Of a stretch of 64,000 nt of DNA, positions 1 through 10,798 are shown piece by piece. Every line of letters begins with the position of its first letter. Position 1 is the stretch's first letter. The notes beneath the pieces were generated by a model. That model was not told where the DNA came from. It saw nothing but the letters and a program-made list of their open reading frames with translations, and searched no databases. The position numbers and the translations under genes were made by a program. Source of the stretch: Macrothele yani (taxonomy: Eukaryota > Arthropoda > Arachnida > Araneae > Macrothelidae); assembly GCA_039090855.1 (NCBI GenBank), contig CM077011.1:30905001-30969000 (forward strand), given 5' to 3'.

Positions 1-399
1 TCCAAGCAACTGAAGCTGATGTAGCTTACCTTCAGATGTAGCTTAGCTCCCGATTTCCGGTCGAGCATGCTATCAGTTACACTACTCAGGACAAGGAATT
101 TCCAAGCAACTGAAACTGATGTAGCTTAGCTCCCGATTTCCGGTCGAGCATGCCATCAGTTACGCTACCCAGGACAAGGAAGTTCCAAGCAACTGAAGCT
201 GATGTAGCTTAGCTTCAGATATAGCTTAGCTTCCGATTTCCGGTCGAGAATGCTATCAGTTACACTACTCAGGACAAGGAATTTCCAAGCAACTGAAACT
301 GATGTAGCTTAGCTCCCGATTTCCAGTCGAACATGCTATCATTTACGCTACCCAGGAGAAGGAAGTTTCAAGCAACTGAAGCTAAGCAGATGTGTAGCT
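1..399 (-). repeat. SINE-derived satellite, alternating 100/83-bp units
   Basis: Units beginning tccaagcaactgaa start at 1, 101, 184, 284 and 367, so periods run 100, 83, 100, 83: a dimeric higher-order unit of 183 bp. The long unit differs by an extra ~17 bp related to cttcagatgtagcttag. Read on the minus strand, each unit contains a leader (ttccttgtcctgg), a tRNA-like A-box region (gatagcatgctcgac) and cggaaatcgggag, the same segments as in the SINE at 401-560. The array is therefore an amplified piece of that SINE family. It is cut by the left edge of the window, so true copy number is unknown. Confidence 0.85.
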
Positions 400-400
400 T

Positions 401-565
401 AACTTCAGTTGTTTGGAACTTCCTTGTCCTGGATAGTGTAACGAATAGCATGCTCGAGCGGAAACCGGGAGATGCGGATTCGATTTCCGTTCCAGAGCAA
501 TGGAATTTTAAAGTTTTCTGACGGAGTGGCTGAATGAATACCGTGAAAATACGGCACATTTGTGC
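401..565 (+). mobile_element. tRNA-derived SINE, inverted relative to the adjacent array
   Basis: The leader ggaacttccttgtcctgg is followed by a tRNA-like block (agtgtaacgaatagcatgctcgagc) and a B-box-like ttcgatttccgt. The 3' segment caatggaattttaaagttttctga is shared with SINEs at 1918-2080, 2150-2360 and, more distantly, 12141 and 61228. It faces the satellite at 1-399, forming an inverted arrangement. No clean target duplication was found. Confidence 0.65.
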
Positions 566-1609
566 CAACGATTACATTTGTGTCACCTTCCATCTATTTG
601 TGAAGAATTATTTTTTTAGGGAAATTCGTTTGCCACCTATGTATCCCATTTAGATTTATTTGGGATTTTAATTTAGTCAGCAAAGAAACTTTTATTTCCC
701 TTGTGCCTTTGTGCCCAAGCACATTTTTTTTATATCTAACGCAACGAAATAAATTTGATAGACAAAGAGTACGTCCGTGCCGGAATAAGCTTTATGACCC
801 TTTCTGTGTCACGCGAATATACTGTTGAGCGCTCTGCTTAATTTTTCACGAGCAGCGAGACGTATGCACCTAAAAACACTGATGACATTTAGTTATTTCT
901 GCACGTTTCACTGTTATTTATTTATACAGTTTTCTTCCCTCGTCATTTGCGCTGAAAGAAAAAAATAACCTACATGAAATGAACTTTGGACAAACATACT
1001 GGTAAGGTCAAGCCAGGAATGTAGCTTATTTGCGGTGTAGGGGGATGAAACCACTGAATTCCTAGAAGGCGTGGAGATTCAGAGACTAAGTAGAGACAGA
1101 ATCCAGCAGAGCACATACACGCAGGAGAAATAGAATGCTCGGCTTTGTCTCTGCGAGGAAATGAGAGGATACGAAGGAGACAATCCGACAAGGATTTTCA
1201 GTTGCTACAACCTAATTTACCGAGAGGAGCAATAAAAGATGGTTTTATGTTCCCAGTTGAATACCTCGTCGGTTTCCCTCTAGGTTATCTCAACAGTCGT
1301 AAAACGACGAGAATAACTCTTAAAGAAACGGATGGTGTCTGCTTAGCCATTGGTGGAAATGCAATGGACGAACTTAATACGAAGAAGTTATCCTTGGGTG
1401 ATGCATTCCGCTCTTACTCTGCATTTTGAAGTCGAATTAATGCCTACACCGGAAAGAAATGTATTTCTAGGAATGGGATATGCGTTCTGACAGTAAAGTA
1501 ACACACACTAATATAGCAAAGAAACCATAATTTTCCGCTAACTTTTATTGGATGTGACGTACAGCTCTTATTCGGGCTACACGAAACCGTATATTTCTAA
1601 TTTAACCTT
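566..1609. other. Non-coding, nothing recognised
   Basis: A-T rich sequence with short open frames on both strands, for example 94 codons at 1145-1429. None shows a recognisable domain, codon pattern or neighbouring splice structure. I see no repeat in it. Confidence 0.6.
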
Positions 1610-1877
1610 CCTTTTAGAGTTTCCGTTCTTATGTAAGTTATGTTACTTCCCAATTAGATTTTCTTTCTGAACGGCACATTAGTTCCCCAAATTTTTCTTA
1701 TGCTTTTTGGCAACAACTGACAGTGAGTACAAGGTAAATAAAAAGCCACGCAGAGTGTACAGTGGGTGTGATGGTACCTTCTTGTTATTATGTAACTTGT
1801 GTTACTTCTCCGTTATATTTGCTTTCTGAACGGCACGTCAATTCCTCGAATTTTCTTATAATCTTTAGCAACTTGGA

Positions 1878-2360
1878 GAAGAAATATTTCCTCAGAAATA
1901 CATGGGAACATATTCAAATCAATTATATTCAAGCAGCACATAAATTCAAATCAATCAGAATTATGCACCGAATTTATTTGTGGTTTACTGGTCTTCAATG
2001 TAACAACTTCTCAGAAAACTTGAAAATCATATCGCCCTAGAGCGGAAATCGAACTCGCATCTCCCGATTTCCGCTCTTATCAAATGACGCTGTGATGAGG
2101 TTGACCGCTTCGACTAGCAAAACAGCTGAGGTTTCATATTTTTATGGGCTTAGTTGCTTCGAATTTCATTGTCCTGGGCTGTGCAACGGTCAGCATACTC
2201 GAACAAAAATCGGGAGATGAGGGTTCGATTCTTCCTCCAGGGCAATGTAATTTTGAAATTTTCTGAAGAGTTGTTACATGGAAGACAAGTAAACCACAAG
2301 GAATTTGGTGCATAATTCTGATTGATTTGAATGTATGTGCTGCTTGAATATAATTTTCAG
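1878..2360. mobile_element. Head-to-head pair of tRNA-SINEs (inverted repeat)
   Basis: The left arm (about 1918-2080, minus strand) and right arm (about 2150-2360, plus strand) are imperfect reverse complements. Both carry aatataattttcagc-type 3' ends, a gaatttggtgcataattctgattgatttgaatg body, and a tRNA-like head with ggttcgatt. The pair splits one unit of the 160-bp array between ttagcaac and caacaactgacag. The shared ends suggest one composite insertion rather than two independent events. Confidence 0.7.
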
Positions 2361-2643
2361 CAACAACTGACAGTGAGTAAAAGGTAAATACAAACCCACG
2401 CAGTGAGTTTGAAATGAATGCAGTAGTATGTTACTTCTTGTTCGTATGTAAATTATGTTATTTCTGTGTTAAACTTTCTTTCTGAATGGCACATCCCTTC
2501 CCCGAAATTTCTTATCCCCTTTAACAACAACTGACAGGAAGTAGAAGGTAAATAAAAACCTACGCAGTGTAAAGTGAATGCAGTGACCTGTTTTTATACT
2601 TCTTGTTCTTATGTAAATTATGTTACTCTTCCATTAGATTTTC

Positions 2644-2869
2644 GCAGCCGAACGCTGAGACAGTGGTCTCAGCGTTCGCTTCTGACTATTCATCTGAGGT
2701 GGATCCGGGTTCGAATCCCGTGAGGCATGGATGTCGAGTTTCTCTTAACACACTGGGTCTCTCTCCCTTCCCCGGAACCAGTGACTTTAAGTAAGGGACG
2801 AGCGACTGTTTATTTATTCCCCATCCAGTTGCTCACGATGATCGTTAAACCTCCAAACAAAAAAATATG
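2644..2869 (+). mobile_element. tRNA-derived SINE (Leu/Ser-like family) with hairpin head
   Basis: Same family as 5755-5978: B box gggttcgaatcccg at about 2708, then ccggaaccagtgac, a tagggacgagcgactg-like stretch, gttgctcacgatgatcgttaaacctcca and an A-rich tail. It is flanked by the 10-bp duplication ttagattttc (2634-2643 and 2870-2879) and sits inside a unit of the 160-bp array. The head is abnormal: where the family has ccccggtggcgcagtgg, this copy has a sequence that pairs perfectly with the following 13 bases. Confidence 0.85.
2649..2678. repeat. Perfect 13-bp hairpin replacing the SINE A-box half
   Basis: Bases 2649-2661 are the exact reverse complement of 2666-2678, with loop agtg. 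The 3' arm matches the normal family sequence (ggtctaaggcgttggc-like). The 5' arm does not match its expected counterpart, so it appears to have been copied from the 3' arm. Confidence 0.9.
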
Positions 2870-3229
2870 TTAGATTTTCTTTCTGAATGGCGCGTCATTT
2901 TCCCGAATAACCTTATACTTTTTGACAAAAACTGACAGTGAGTAGAAGATAAATAAAAAGCCACGCAGAGTGTACAGTGAGTTTATGGTACGTTACTTTT
3001 TGTTCTTATGTAGATTATGTTACTTCTGCGTTAGATTCTCTTTCCGAACGGCACAGTCGCTTTAAGTTTTTTTTCTTCTTGATATATATTAATCCCTGAG
3101 ATCGTTAGTTGTCGTCTAAGTGTTTGGTTAAACATTAAGCAACACATGAACCTAAAAAGCATTCAAAACATTATGAGACAGAGTAAAAACATCAATGTAC
3201 TTGCCGCGTGTGGAAATATTGTTGATATT

Positions 3230-3671
3230 AAGGTGGATCCACCTAAAATCTTTGCCTTGTATTTCCAATGGGTAAATTTCCGCAGCCATTTTTTTCAAAA
3301 TTAACGCGTTTCCAAGGATGCAAATTTGAACATCGATAAAAATAACTTCATATTATAGCCTAGCATACCCAATATTTTTTAAAACTTAACCATAACTATA
3401 TTAAAAATCAATCACTTTTCCTTTGGTGGTGTTGAGACCGGAAAATAGATGCCGCGATCTGTACATTGATGACGTCAGTAGACAAACACATGTTGAATTG
3501 CTTAGTTATAGTTAAATTTTAGAAAATATTAAGTATATTAGGCTATGATATGAAGTTAATTTTATCAATGTTCAAAATATCATTCTTGGGAACGCATTAA
3601 TTGTGGGGGAAATGGCTACAGAAGTTTGCCCATTGGAAATACAAGGCAAAGATTTTAGGTGGATCCACCTT
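3230..3671. mobile_element. Long-TIR foldback MITE
   Basis: The outer ~43 bases on each side are perfect reverse complements, and similarity continues imperfectly for about 160 bases per arm (taacttcatattatagcctag facing its complement near 3545). Each tip is the self-complementary 14-mer aggtggatccacct (3231-3244 and 3657-3670). The centre holds a short unpaired region. There is no coding capacity. A target duplication is not clear, so superfamily is unassigned. Confidence 0.85.
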
Positions 3672-4377
3672 GATGGTTTCGAAAGCTTTTTTTTTTTTTT
3701 TTTCCAGCAAACCACTATACGAATAATGTATTTCCTAAATTCAAACAGCATCTTTTTCGGAAAAAAAAAAAAAAAAAAGAAAGTAAAGTACAATTATAGT
3801 CATATCAAACAAAGGGGAAATCAATGGCTTCTCAGAACCAGCTAGGCACAAACTTTTTTCATGTTCAGATTTTAGTTCGGAATTACTTTTTTTGATCAAC
3901 ATGTTCATTTCAGTTAACATCCGAACTGCCAATTTGCAGACGCTTTTGACCATTAGAATAATTTCCTCTTTTTTAAAAAAATAAGTTTTGCGGCACATGT
4001 AGGTTCTCATGCCTTCCCTTCCTCCTCCTAAATGGCGGTCATGAAGTTTGAACAAATGCATAAGTTCCTTATTTGGGTGAACAGAATATCGCAGTCTACT
4101 TGGAATTTTAAAGATAGTCTCTCGATAATATTCCTTTTAAATTTGAGTCCTTCCTTCACTATCTATAATTTCCCTTTCTGATACCCATATTAAGAAGCAT
4201 TAAAAATGTGACAAGCAATTAAAAACGTTTTGTGGACTTCTAATTTCATTCAAGAGTTTAGATTCAGGTATACCTAGGTGATGGATCAACGAAATTATTT
4301 TTGAATCCTTCAGGGTACAATGATCAGATTTTCAAATAGTCTGCTATATCAAATTTGAATTTGATGATTTTAGGATA
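3672..4377. other. Non-coding with poly(T) and poly(A) runs
   Basis: Contains about 18 T near 3688 and about 18 A near 3761, perhaps opposite-facing retroposon tails, though no bodies are recognisable. Open frames here are translated homopolymers. Confidence 0.55.
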
Positions 4378-5597
4378 CACCATTGAGCCATTACATTATG
4401 ACCTCCTACCTAATAAGCTGTAGAACTCACGTTAGCCCGCAAAACAGCGGCAACTCGGCGAAGCATCGATTCGTTGAGGTGGTGATAGATATCCTGAGGT
4501 ATCTGGTACTATAATGCCAACAGCAAGTCCTCCAGTTCCCTTACACTTCTGTGGGGTGGTGATTTAGCGCGAACCCGCTTTTCGAAGTCGAACCACAAAT
4601 GTTCGACTGGATTCATGTCCGACGAATTTGGAGGACAGGGCATCAACAGAAAGTCACCAGCATGTTCCTCGAACCACTCCTTGACGATTCTGGTAGTGTG
4701 GCATGGCGCATTACCCTGTTGGTAATGACCATCACCAGCAGGGAACACAGTTGCCATGAATGGGCGAACTGGGTTCGCAACGGTGTTCAGATACCCCGAC
4801 GGTTCTCAAGGATTGTGTTATTGGGATAATGTGGCTTAAAGTGTCCCAAGTAAATATCGCACACAGCATAACACCGCCGCCGCCGCCATCCTGTTTCCTC
4901 CCAACAGCCCATCCAGGTGCCATAGCCTCCGTTGGTAATCGGCGTATCCGCACTCGGCCGTCTACATGACGCAGCAGAAATCTTGATTCGTCGGGCCAGG
5001 TCACATTCTTCCAATCCTCCACGGTCCTATCTCGATGATCTTGGGCCCATTTCACGCTTTGTTGGCGATGACGAGTGAGCATGGGGACCCGGCTAGGTTT
5101 TCGGATATGCAGGTCCATGCGCAGAAGGCCACGATGAACTGTGTGCTGTGACATATTGCCCTGATCACCACTGTTGTTACTGCGGGTGATTTGTCACACT
5201 GTAGCCCTTCGGTCGCTGTGAACAATGCGCGACAGTCTCCGCTCCTCTCTGGCATCAATGAGCTGCGGACGACACACAGCTGGACGACAGTTCGTCGTTT
5301 GGCCATCTGAGCACCACTTTTGATACGCACTCCCTACAGCGGCAAGTGAAACACCCACAAGCCGCGCCGTTTCCGAGGTCGTAGTCCCGAGGAACTGTGT
5401 CATCACAATTTGTCTTTTGCAAAATTCCGATAAATCGGCAGCTTTTCCCATTCTGACTCCGAACACTCTAATGACCGAAAGCCGGTCCTCGGGTTGTATA
5501 TATACTGCTCTGGAAACTTCACCTGCGCACAGTTCAGTCTCCAGGGGCGCTCATTTCTCTAAGATGGGGGTGGTCATAATGTAATGGATCATCGGGG
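4378..5597 (-). mobile_element. Tc1-like DNA transposon, 1.22 kb, with TIRs and TA target
   Basis: The ends are imperfect ~28-bp inverted repeats sharing ccattacattatgacc at full identity (4387 onward, and its complement ending near 5587). Both ends abut TA (4376-4377 and 5598-5599), the Tc1/mariner target. The element holds one decayed transposase gene on the minus strand. Length fits compact short-TIR Tc1-like elements. Confidence 0.85.
4419..5451 (-). pseudogene. Tc1-like transposase (DDE), frameshifted
   Basis: Cut-and-paste DDE transposase acting on its own TIRs. The N-terminal part begins MGKAADLSEFCKRQ (start chosen at 5451) with helix-turn-helix-like text TTSETARLVGVSLAAV. The middle part reads KNVTWPDESRFLLRHVDGRVRIRR, giving the first catalytic Asp in WPDESRF. 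The C-terminal part has NSSDMNPVEHLW, which holds the catalytic Glu. The second catalytic Asp is lost: the family motif QDNAPCHT reads QGNAPCHT here. The three pieces lie in different frames with at least two frameshifts, and a stop precedes the last ~35 residues. This copy is dead on two counts. Confidence 0.88.
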
Positions 5598-5754
5598 TAT
5601 ATTACTAATGTTGAAACACGGACTGAAAATTTTTTTTATCCTTTTTCCCGATTACTTTTCAATCAATCATAATTAGGAGAAGTGAACCTTTAATGAAATT
5701 TTTATGTTATAAATCGATACCAAGCAATTATTTCGAACAAGACAAAATAGAATA

Positions 5755-5978
5755 GCCGCCCCGGTGGCGCAGTGGTCTAAGGCGTTGGCTTCTGATCATT
5801 CGTCCGTAAGGGGGTCCGGGTTCGAATACCGGTCAGGCATGGGTGTTGTGTTTGTCTTACGGCACTGGCTCTCTCTCTCTTCCCTGGAACCAGTGACCCT
5901 AAATTAGGGACGGGCGACTGCTTATAGCCCATTGAGTTGCTCACGGTGGTCGTTAAACCTCCAATCAAAAAAAAAAAA
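5755..5978 (+). mobile_element. Young tRNA-derived SINE (Leu/Ser-like family)
   Basis: Best-preserved forward copy. Head gccgccccggtggcgcagtgg with A box, B box gggttcgaatacc (5818-5830), then ccctggaaccagtgacccta, taaattagggacgggcgac, gagttgctcacggtggtcgt and a pure A tail. Flanked by an 11-bp duplication aaaatagaata (5744-5754 and 5979-5989). RNA polymerase III would start near 5755. Mobilisation would need LINE enzymes supplied in trans. Relatives: 2644, 16470, 23305, 27078, 44035 and 58171. Confidence 0.92.
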
Positions 5979-5989
5979 AAAATAGAATA

Positions 5990-6939
5990 TGGAAGATAGG
6001 TACGAATAAATTTGCTAAATCTGGAAATGTCTATGAGATCTACTTTAGTGAAAATTCATAGATAGGGAAAACATATGCTAGCTTCGGAATTCAAAGCCAC
6101 AAAATTTCGGCTATTTGTTTTAATTAAACTAAGTTACAGAAGAATTTATTTTGCCTGCATAACACATTGTGCAAATGCTTCGTCAAATAATATTCCGAAC
6201 GTATGCGAATTCCCTGATTCTGCTGCGGTCAGGAACCAATGCTCAAGTCAACTGAATAAACAGGAGTAATCCTCAGACTCGGAAATACGTCTCGCAGATA
6301 CCGAAGTCGAATAAACGGAAGAGAATATATATATATATATATATATCGCCGCAGTGTCACGGAATAATTTCATCTTCGGTTCTGTACACAGCTTACGAGC
6401 TTTGCGGTGAAAATGCTCAAATCAAGAGAATCGCGAAGAACATGCTGGTAAAACACAATTCTGCGTAGAAATGCTGTCAGAATTCCTTTCAATTAATCCC
6501 ATCCCGTTATCATATTTACCTAAAGGATATATTTCATCACGGTTACTTAAAAAATATTAATAATGCAATGCGTTTGAAATTCTCGTATTGTACTGATTCA
6601 GAATTTATTCTCGTATTGTACTGATTCAGAATTTATTCAGATATCTCAATTCGCATAACCTATAAAAATGCACATATTGATTAGCTCAGTCCAAAAATAT
6701 TTCCTTAGTTCTTTAAGAAAGAATCACGAGAAATCTTCTAGTTATACATTCCCCACCAAAAGCTAAGTACGAAACAGTAAATCGGACATATACTCGGAAA
6801 GTTCCGCAACAATTAATTTCAAAATGCACAGCCAGATGCAGTGAATCACTAGATATTGCACAGACAATAATGAGATAAGGGATGTACACTGACTCTGCAA
6901 AAAACAGGATCACAAGTGAAGGGGCAATAATCGACAATC
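5990..6939. other. Non-coding with (TA)n and a 27-bp direct duplication
   Basis: About 11 TA repeats lie near 6326-6347. The phrase ctcgtattgtactgattcag is duplicated head-to-tail near 6583 and 6610. No coding sequence is recognised. Confidence 0.6.
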
Positions 6940-7830
6940 CTGTACGATACCGTTCCGCAATTCTAGGAATGTGTTAGGAGGTGGTTGTAGGGCAGTTACA
7001 ACTCTCCCGCGAAGATTATATATCAGATTAAGGTCGGGGGAGGCTGCCAGCCACGCTATCCGTTGAATCGCTAGGTCCAGCAGGTAGTCGTTCGCCAGTC
7101 GCGCACCATGCGGGTGTTTTCGTCTGTTATGAGGAAATCCGGACCTAATGCCTGATATGTGTTTGAAGGATTTTATCTCGATACCTTAATGCCGTCATAG
7201 TGCCGTCTGAGAACGCATGGTGGTCTGTGCGGTCGCACCCAATAAAAAGACAGCCTACTCAGCCATACTACCACCACCCAAAGCATTGCGTACGACTATG
7301 TTCCCGGCCTAATACCGAGTTCCACGCATTTCCTTCCCACTATTATTCGTCTACTGTCTGATTCCAGGAAAAATCTCGATTCATCCATGAACAAGTCATT
7401 ACCCCATTGATCTCTATCCGGTTGATATGATGACGACACCATTGTAAACAGGCGCACCTGTGCTTGGAGTGAAACGTCAGACAAACGGTTTGTCTTTGTA
7501 ACGCATGTGTGTTTGGAGTCCGCCCACGTGCAACCTTCGTCTAACGCTAATTGCCCATACCGGTCTTCTTTTGGCTACAATAAGATCCGACTGTGGTGCT
7601 GTTGCTCGCCATTAACCGGTAAACCAAATTAGCGGTTCTCGGCAGGGTTTGTGACCTCTAGGATGGCCCAGAATAGGTCTTCTGCTGCACAACTTTGGAA
7701 ATGTGTTCGCAGCCATGAGGTTACGGGATGGTGCACACCGAAGAAATTAGCCACCTCCTTGATGGATTGGCCAGCTTGTAAAAAATTGTGCTTCCAAGAG
7801 TTATCCTCTTATTGCACATACTGTCCTTAC
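6940..7830 (-). pseudogene. Decayed Tc1-like transposase relic
   Basis: On the minus strand, 7484-7296 encodes LFMDESRFFLESDSRR, which matches the first catalytic Asp block (SDESRF) of Tc1-like transposases. Upstream (about 7830-7650, minus) a short frame reads like the N-terminal helix-turn-helix region (AGQSIKEVANFFGV). Stops and frameshifts are dense and I cannot place TIRs. Assignment rests on the SDE block and strand agreement only. Confidence 0.6.
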
Positions 7831-7989
7831 TATCAATTTCCTTGTTACTAGGCCTATGTAGTTGTGGCATGTTTCAAGCCCCATCCTTTTCTATTTCCTA
7901 TCAATAGAATCTGTCTCTTACACTACTTCTGCACCCAAACTGTTTTATTTTCTCCTTCAGTGATGTCGCCAGCCTCTTAATGTTTCTAC

Positions 7990-9290
7990 AATGCTTCATA
8001 CCTTAGAATTGTTTTACTGTCTCCATTTTCGTCAGGCTCCTATAGTTTCTTACATGCTTTCATTTATTCTTTACAAGCTCCTTATATTTTCCATTTCTTT
8101 AAAACCATTCTTTTGTTCTTCCTATGTATATTTTTACTTTTTCCAATCATCTAAATGCTGTCCATCTGCTTCGCACATTCACATCCGTTTAATCTGTTTT
8201 ATCATCAGTTTCTTACAGTACAGGTTTCCTCTTGCCTTCGCTGACATTATCACCATCACCTTCCTATGGTTTTTTCTCTTATATTCCTGTTGGGCCATCC
8301 GCTTTCACTGGGTTTTCGCATTTCGAATCCCTCTTATTATCCTCAGTATACTTTACCGTTCTTCAGCTATTCTGCACAGTTTTTCCGATAATTTTCATCA
8401 TCATCATTGAACTCAAACACATGTATTCACCATTTATATTAACATTTGCGCCTATGCTACACATTCAATTCTTTTCCTGTTGTTTTTGTAATCGTTACAC
8501 TTCTATTGTCTTCATCTTGTTCATCGTTTTTCACCAATTCGACGAATTGCTTTTCCTATCGCTTACATCATTGTCGAACTTCTTTAGCCTTTATCCTATT
8601 CATCGTTTTTCACCTATTCCACAATTGCTTTTCCTATCGCTTACATCATTGTCGAACTTCTTTAGCCTTTATCCTATTCATCGTTTTTCACCTATTCCAC
8701 AGTTGCTTTTCCTATCGCTTTCATCATCGTCAAACTTCTGTATCCTTCATCCTGTTCGTCGTTTCTCTCCTGTTCTACTCATTGTTCTCCCTATCACTTT
8801 CATCATGCTTATGGTACCCTATCGTCCTCATACTACTCATCGCTTTTCACATATTTCTTACATTGCACTTTCGAATGCTTTCGTCATCGTCAGACTCCTG
8901 TTGTCTTCATATTATTTATCATTTTCACCAATTCTACACACAACTCGTTCTCATGCTTCATCATCGTAAAACTCCTAGTCTTCATCTAACTCATCATTCT
9001 ACGCTTATTTCACACATTCCTTTCCCATAGCTTTCGTCATTATGATCGTATCCTATCGTTTTCGTCCTCTACATTGTTTTTCACCCATTCCACACATCAC
9101 TCTTCCTACCGCTTTCATCATCGTCGTTGTTTTTCACCTATTCCATACATAACTCTTTCTACGGCTTTTATTATCGTCGCAGTTTATCATCTATTTTTTA
9201 CATTACTCTTCCTATCGTTTTTATCATCGTCAAACTCCTAACCTTTTCCAAATGTTTTATCCAATTCACTTTCTATCCTCGAGGAAAACC
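7990..9290 (+). repeat. Pyrimidine-rich array of diverged 78-bp repeats
   Basis: Near-identical copies containing ttgcttttcctatcgc start at 8546, 8624 and 8702 (period 78 = 26 codons). Diverged copies with catcgtcaaactcc and catcgtttttcac extend over roughly 8450-9250. The strand is strongly C/T-biased. Because the period is a multiple of three and stop codons need purines, overlapping frames stay open for 245 codons (8232-8969) and 194 codons (8446-9030). The translation is a periodic Phe/Leu/Ser string with no known fold. I treat it as a repeat, not a gene. Confidence 0.75.
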
Positions 9291-10798
9291 AGGCTTTACA
9301 GTTCACTAAGTCTTCCTGTTGTCGCATTTATTGTCTTGCCTTATACATTTCTCATCATTTAACACCAGTCTAAAGACTTCCTATGGATTTTACTTACAAA
9401 CTGTATTATATTTCACTGAAATGGTATTCAGTATTATAGATTTTAATGATCAGAATTGAAAGAATGGTGTTTTTCCACTGAGCATGTAAATGTTTTGCTG
9501 TAACCTCTATAAATGACTACATTAATATCACGTGTCTATCACAACCAACTGAATAAACAGATTCCCTCTCAAAAGCAAGTGGCAAAATGTACTTCCAAAC
9601 GTACTGAAAGATAGCTAAATCAATAACAACAACGGCAGTATTAAGTGTCATGTTGGGTCAGCTATTGAGCTCGAGCTTTGTGACTGTATTAAAACCGGGT
9701 GGTTTTTGTGTCAACACGACGCTTAAACACGCCACATGTCAATTCGCTATCCGTAGAGGCCAACGCCAAATCAAACACATACGACGCAAGAGTAGTAATC
9801 GAGAACTGCCCACCATATGTACTCCAATAATTGGAAAACCAGGCAGGAAATTGAGAGGGAGAACGGACGCGTATTGTTTCCCATTCAGCCTTTTTACATG
9901 CTCCCATCTCCCATTGTGAATCGGCTCAACTGGAAGGGAGATGAAATATTGTTGCATGACACCTCGCCGCTTAACATACAACTGTTGCTCAGCAGAGCTC
10001 TGCCGAATGAGTGCAGAGGGAATAGGTAAATTAGAAAGCGTAATACTCGCGGAATGGGATCCAAAGAAACAGCGCACAAAAGATAGATTAACAACATATT
10101 CATTTTTATTGTTGATATAGCTATCCATTATTAAACTGAGTCACTCAACGTGGCGTGCTATCTGCGGTGAGACCTCTACGGAATCATTTCAATGTTTCAT
10201 TTGCTTTCGTTCTCTTCTTTAATCTGCATAAGAATCGATTCAAATTATATTTTCTGAGAAGCCGATATTCTCAAAGACCTTGTTTTATCAGTTTCGATTA
10301 CGAAGCATTGTATTCGGGAGAAATGTCGACAAAATAGTGCAAAAAAACTATCAGGCGGCAAATATTTCTCGTTCGTTTAATAAAAGGACTTTCAGGGGGA
10401 GATCCGTAACCACGCTAAACGGAGTTTATGCAAATTTTGAAAGCTGTCCCAAATTGCAATTTCATGTTCTGAGAGTTAGTTCCTCAACAGATTCGATGAA
10501 AATGCAGTATTTCATTCAGAGTGGTATGTTTACAAATGTACAAAAGCAGCCAAGAAAATAGTTTTGCAGTGTTAAATTTTATAACACGTTTCTTGTAAAA
10601 ACAAACTGGGGAACAGAGAACGGCGGGAGAAACAGAACTTTTCACGCTCTTCAAGAAAATTATCTCAAACTGTAATTTCTAAGGAGCAGATTCTTTTAAA
10701 AAGCGCAGCTCAATCGAATATATAAAGTTGAATGTCTGTTTTTTTGTTTCTCCGCTATGAAAATCTAGAGTTTTCAATTTAGAACCACCAAATATTGG
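9291..10798. other. Non-coding, nothing recognised
   Basis: Several overlapping open frames of 60-130 codons on both strands at 9650-10130 show no motif I know. The rest is A-T rich and featureless by eye. Confidence 0.55.

Larger units (their letters stand above)
1610..3065 (+). repeat. ~160-bp tandem array interrupted by two SINE insertions
   Basis: The phrase gttcttatgtaagttatgttact recurs with small changes at about 1626, 1781, 2440, 2608 and 3001. Each copy is followed by ctttctgaacggcacat, then caacaactgacagtgag and aaaagccacgcag. Removing the insertions at about 1878-2360 and 2644-2869 (plus duplicated target) restores the spacing, so the array predates both. About five units are visible, roughly 75-90% alike by eye. 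Confidence 0.8.

Noticed and set aside
8232..9030. Possible repetitive secreted or membrane protein
   Set aside because: Open frames follow from pyrimidine bias and a 78-bp period; the repeats decay smoothly with no start context, signal or splice evidence.
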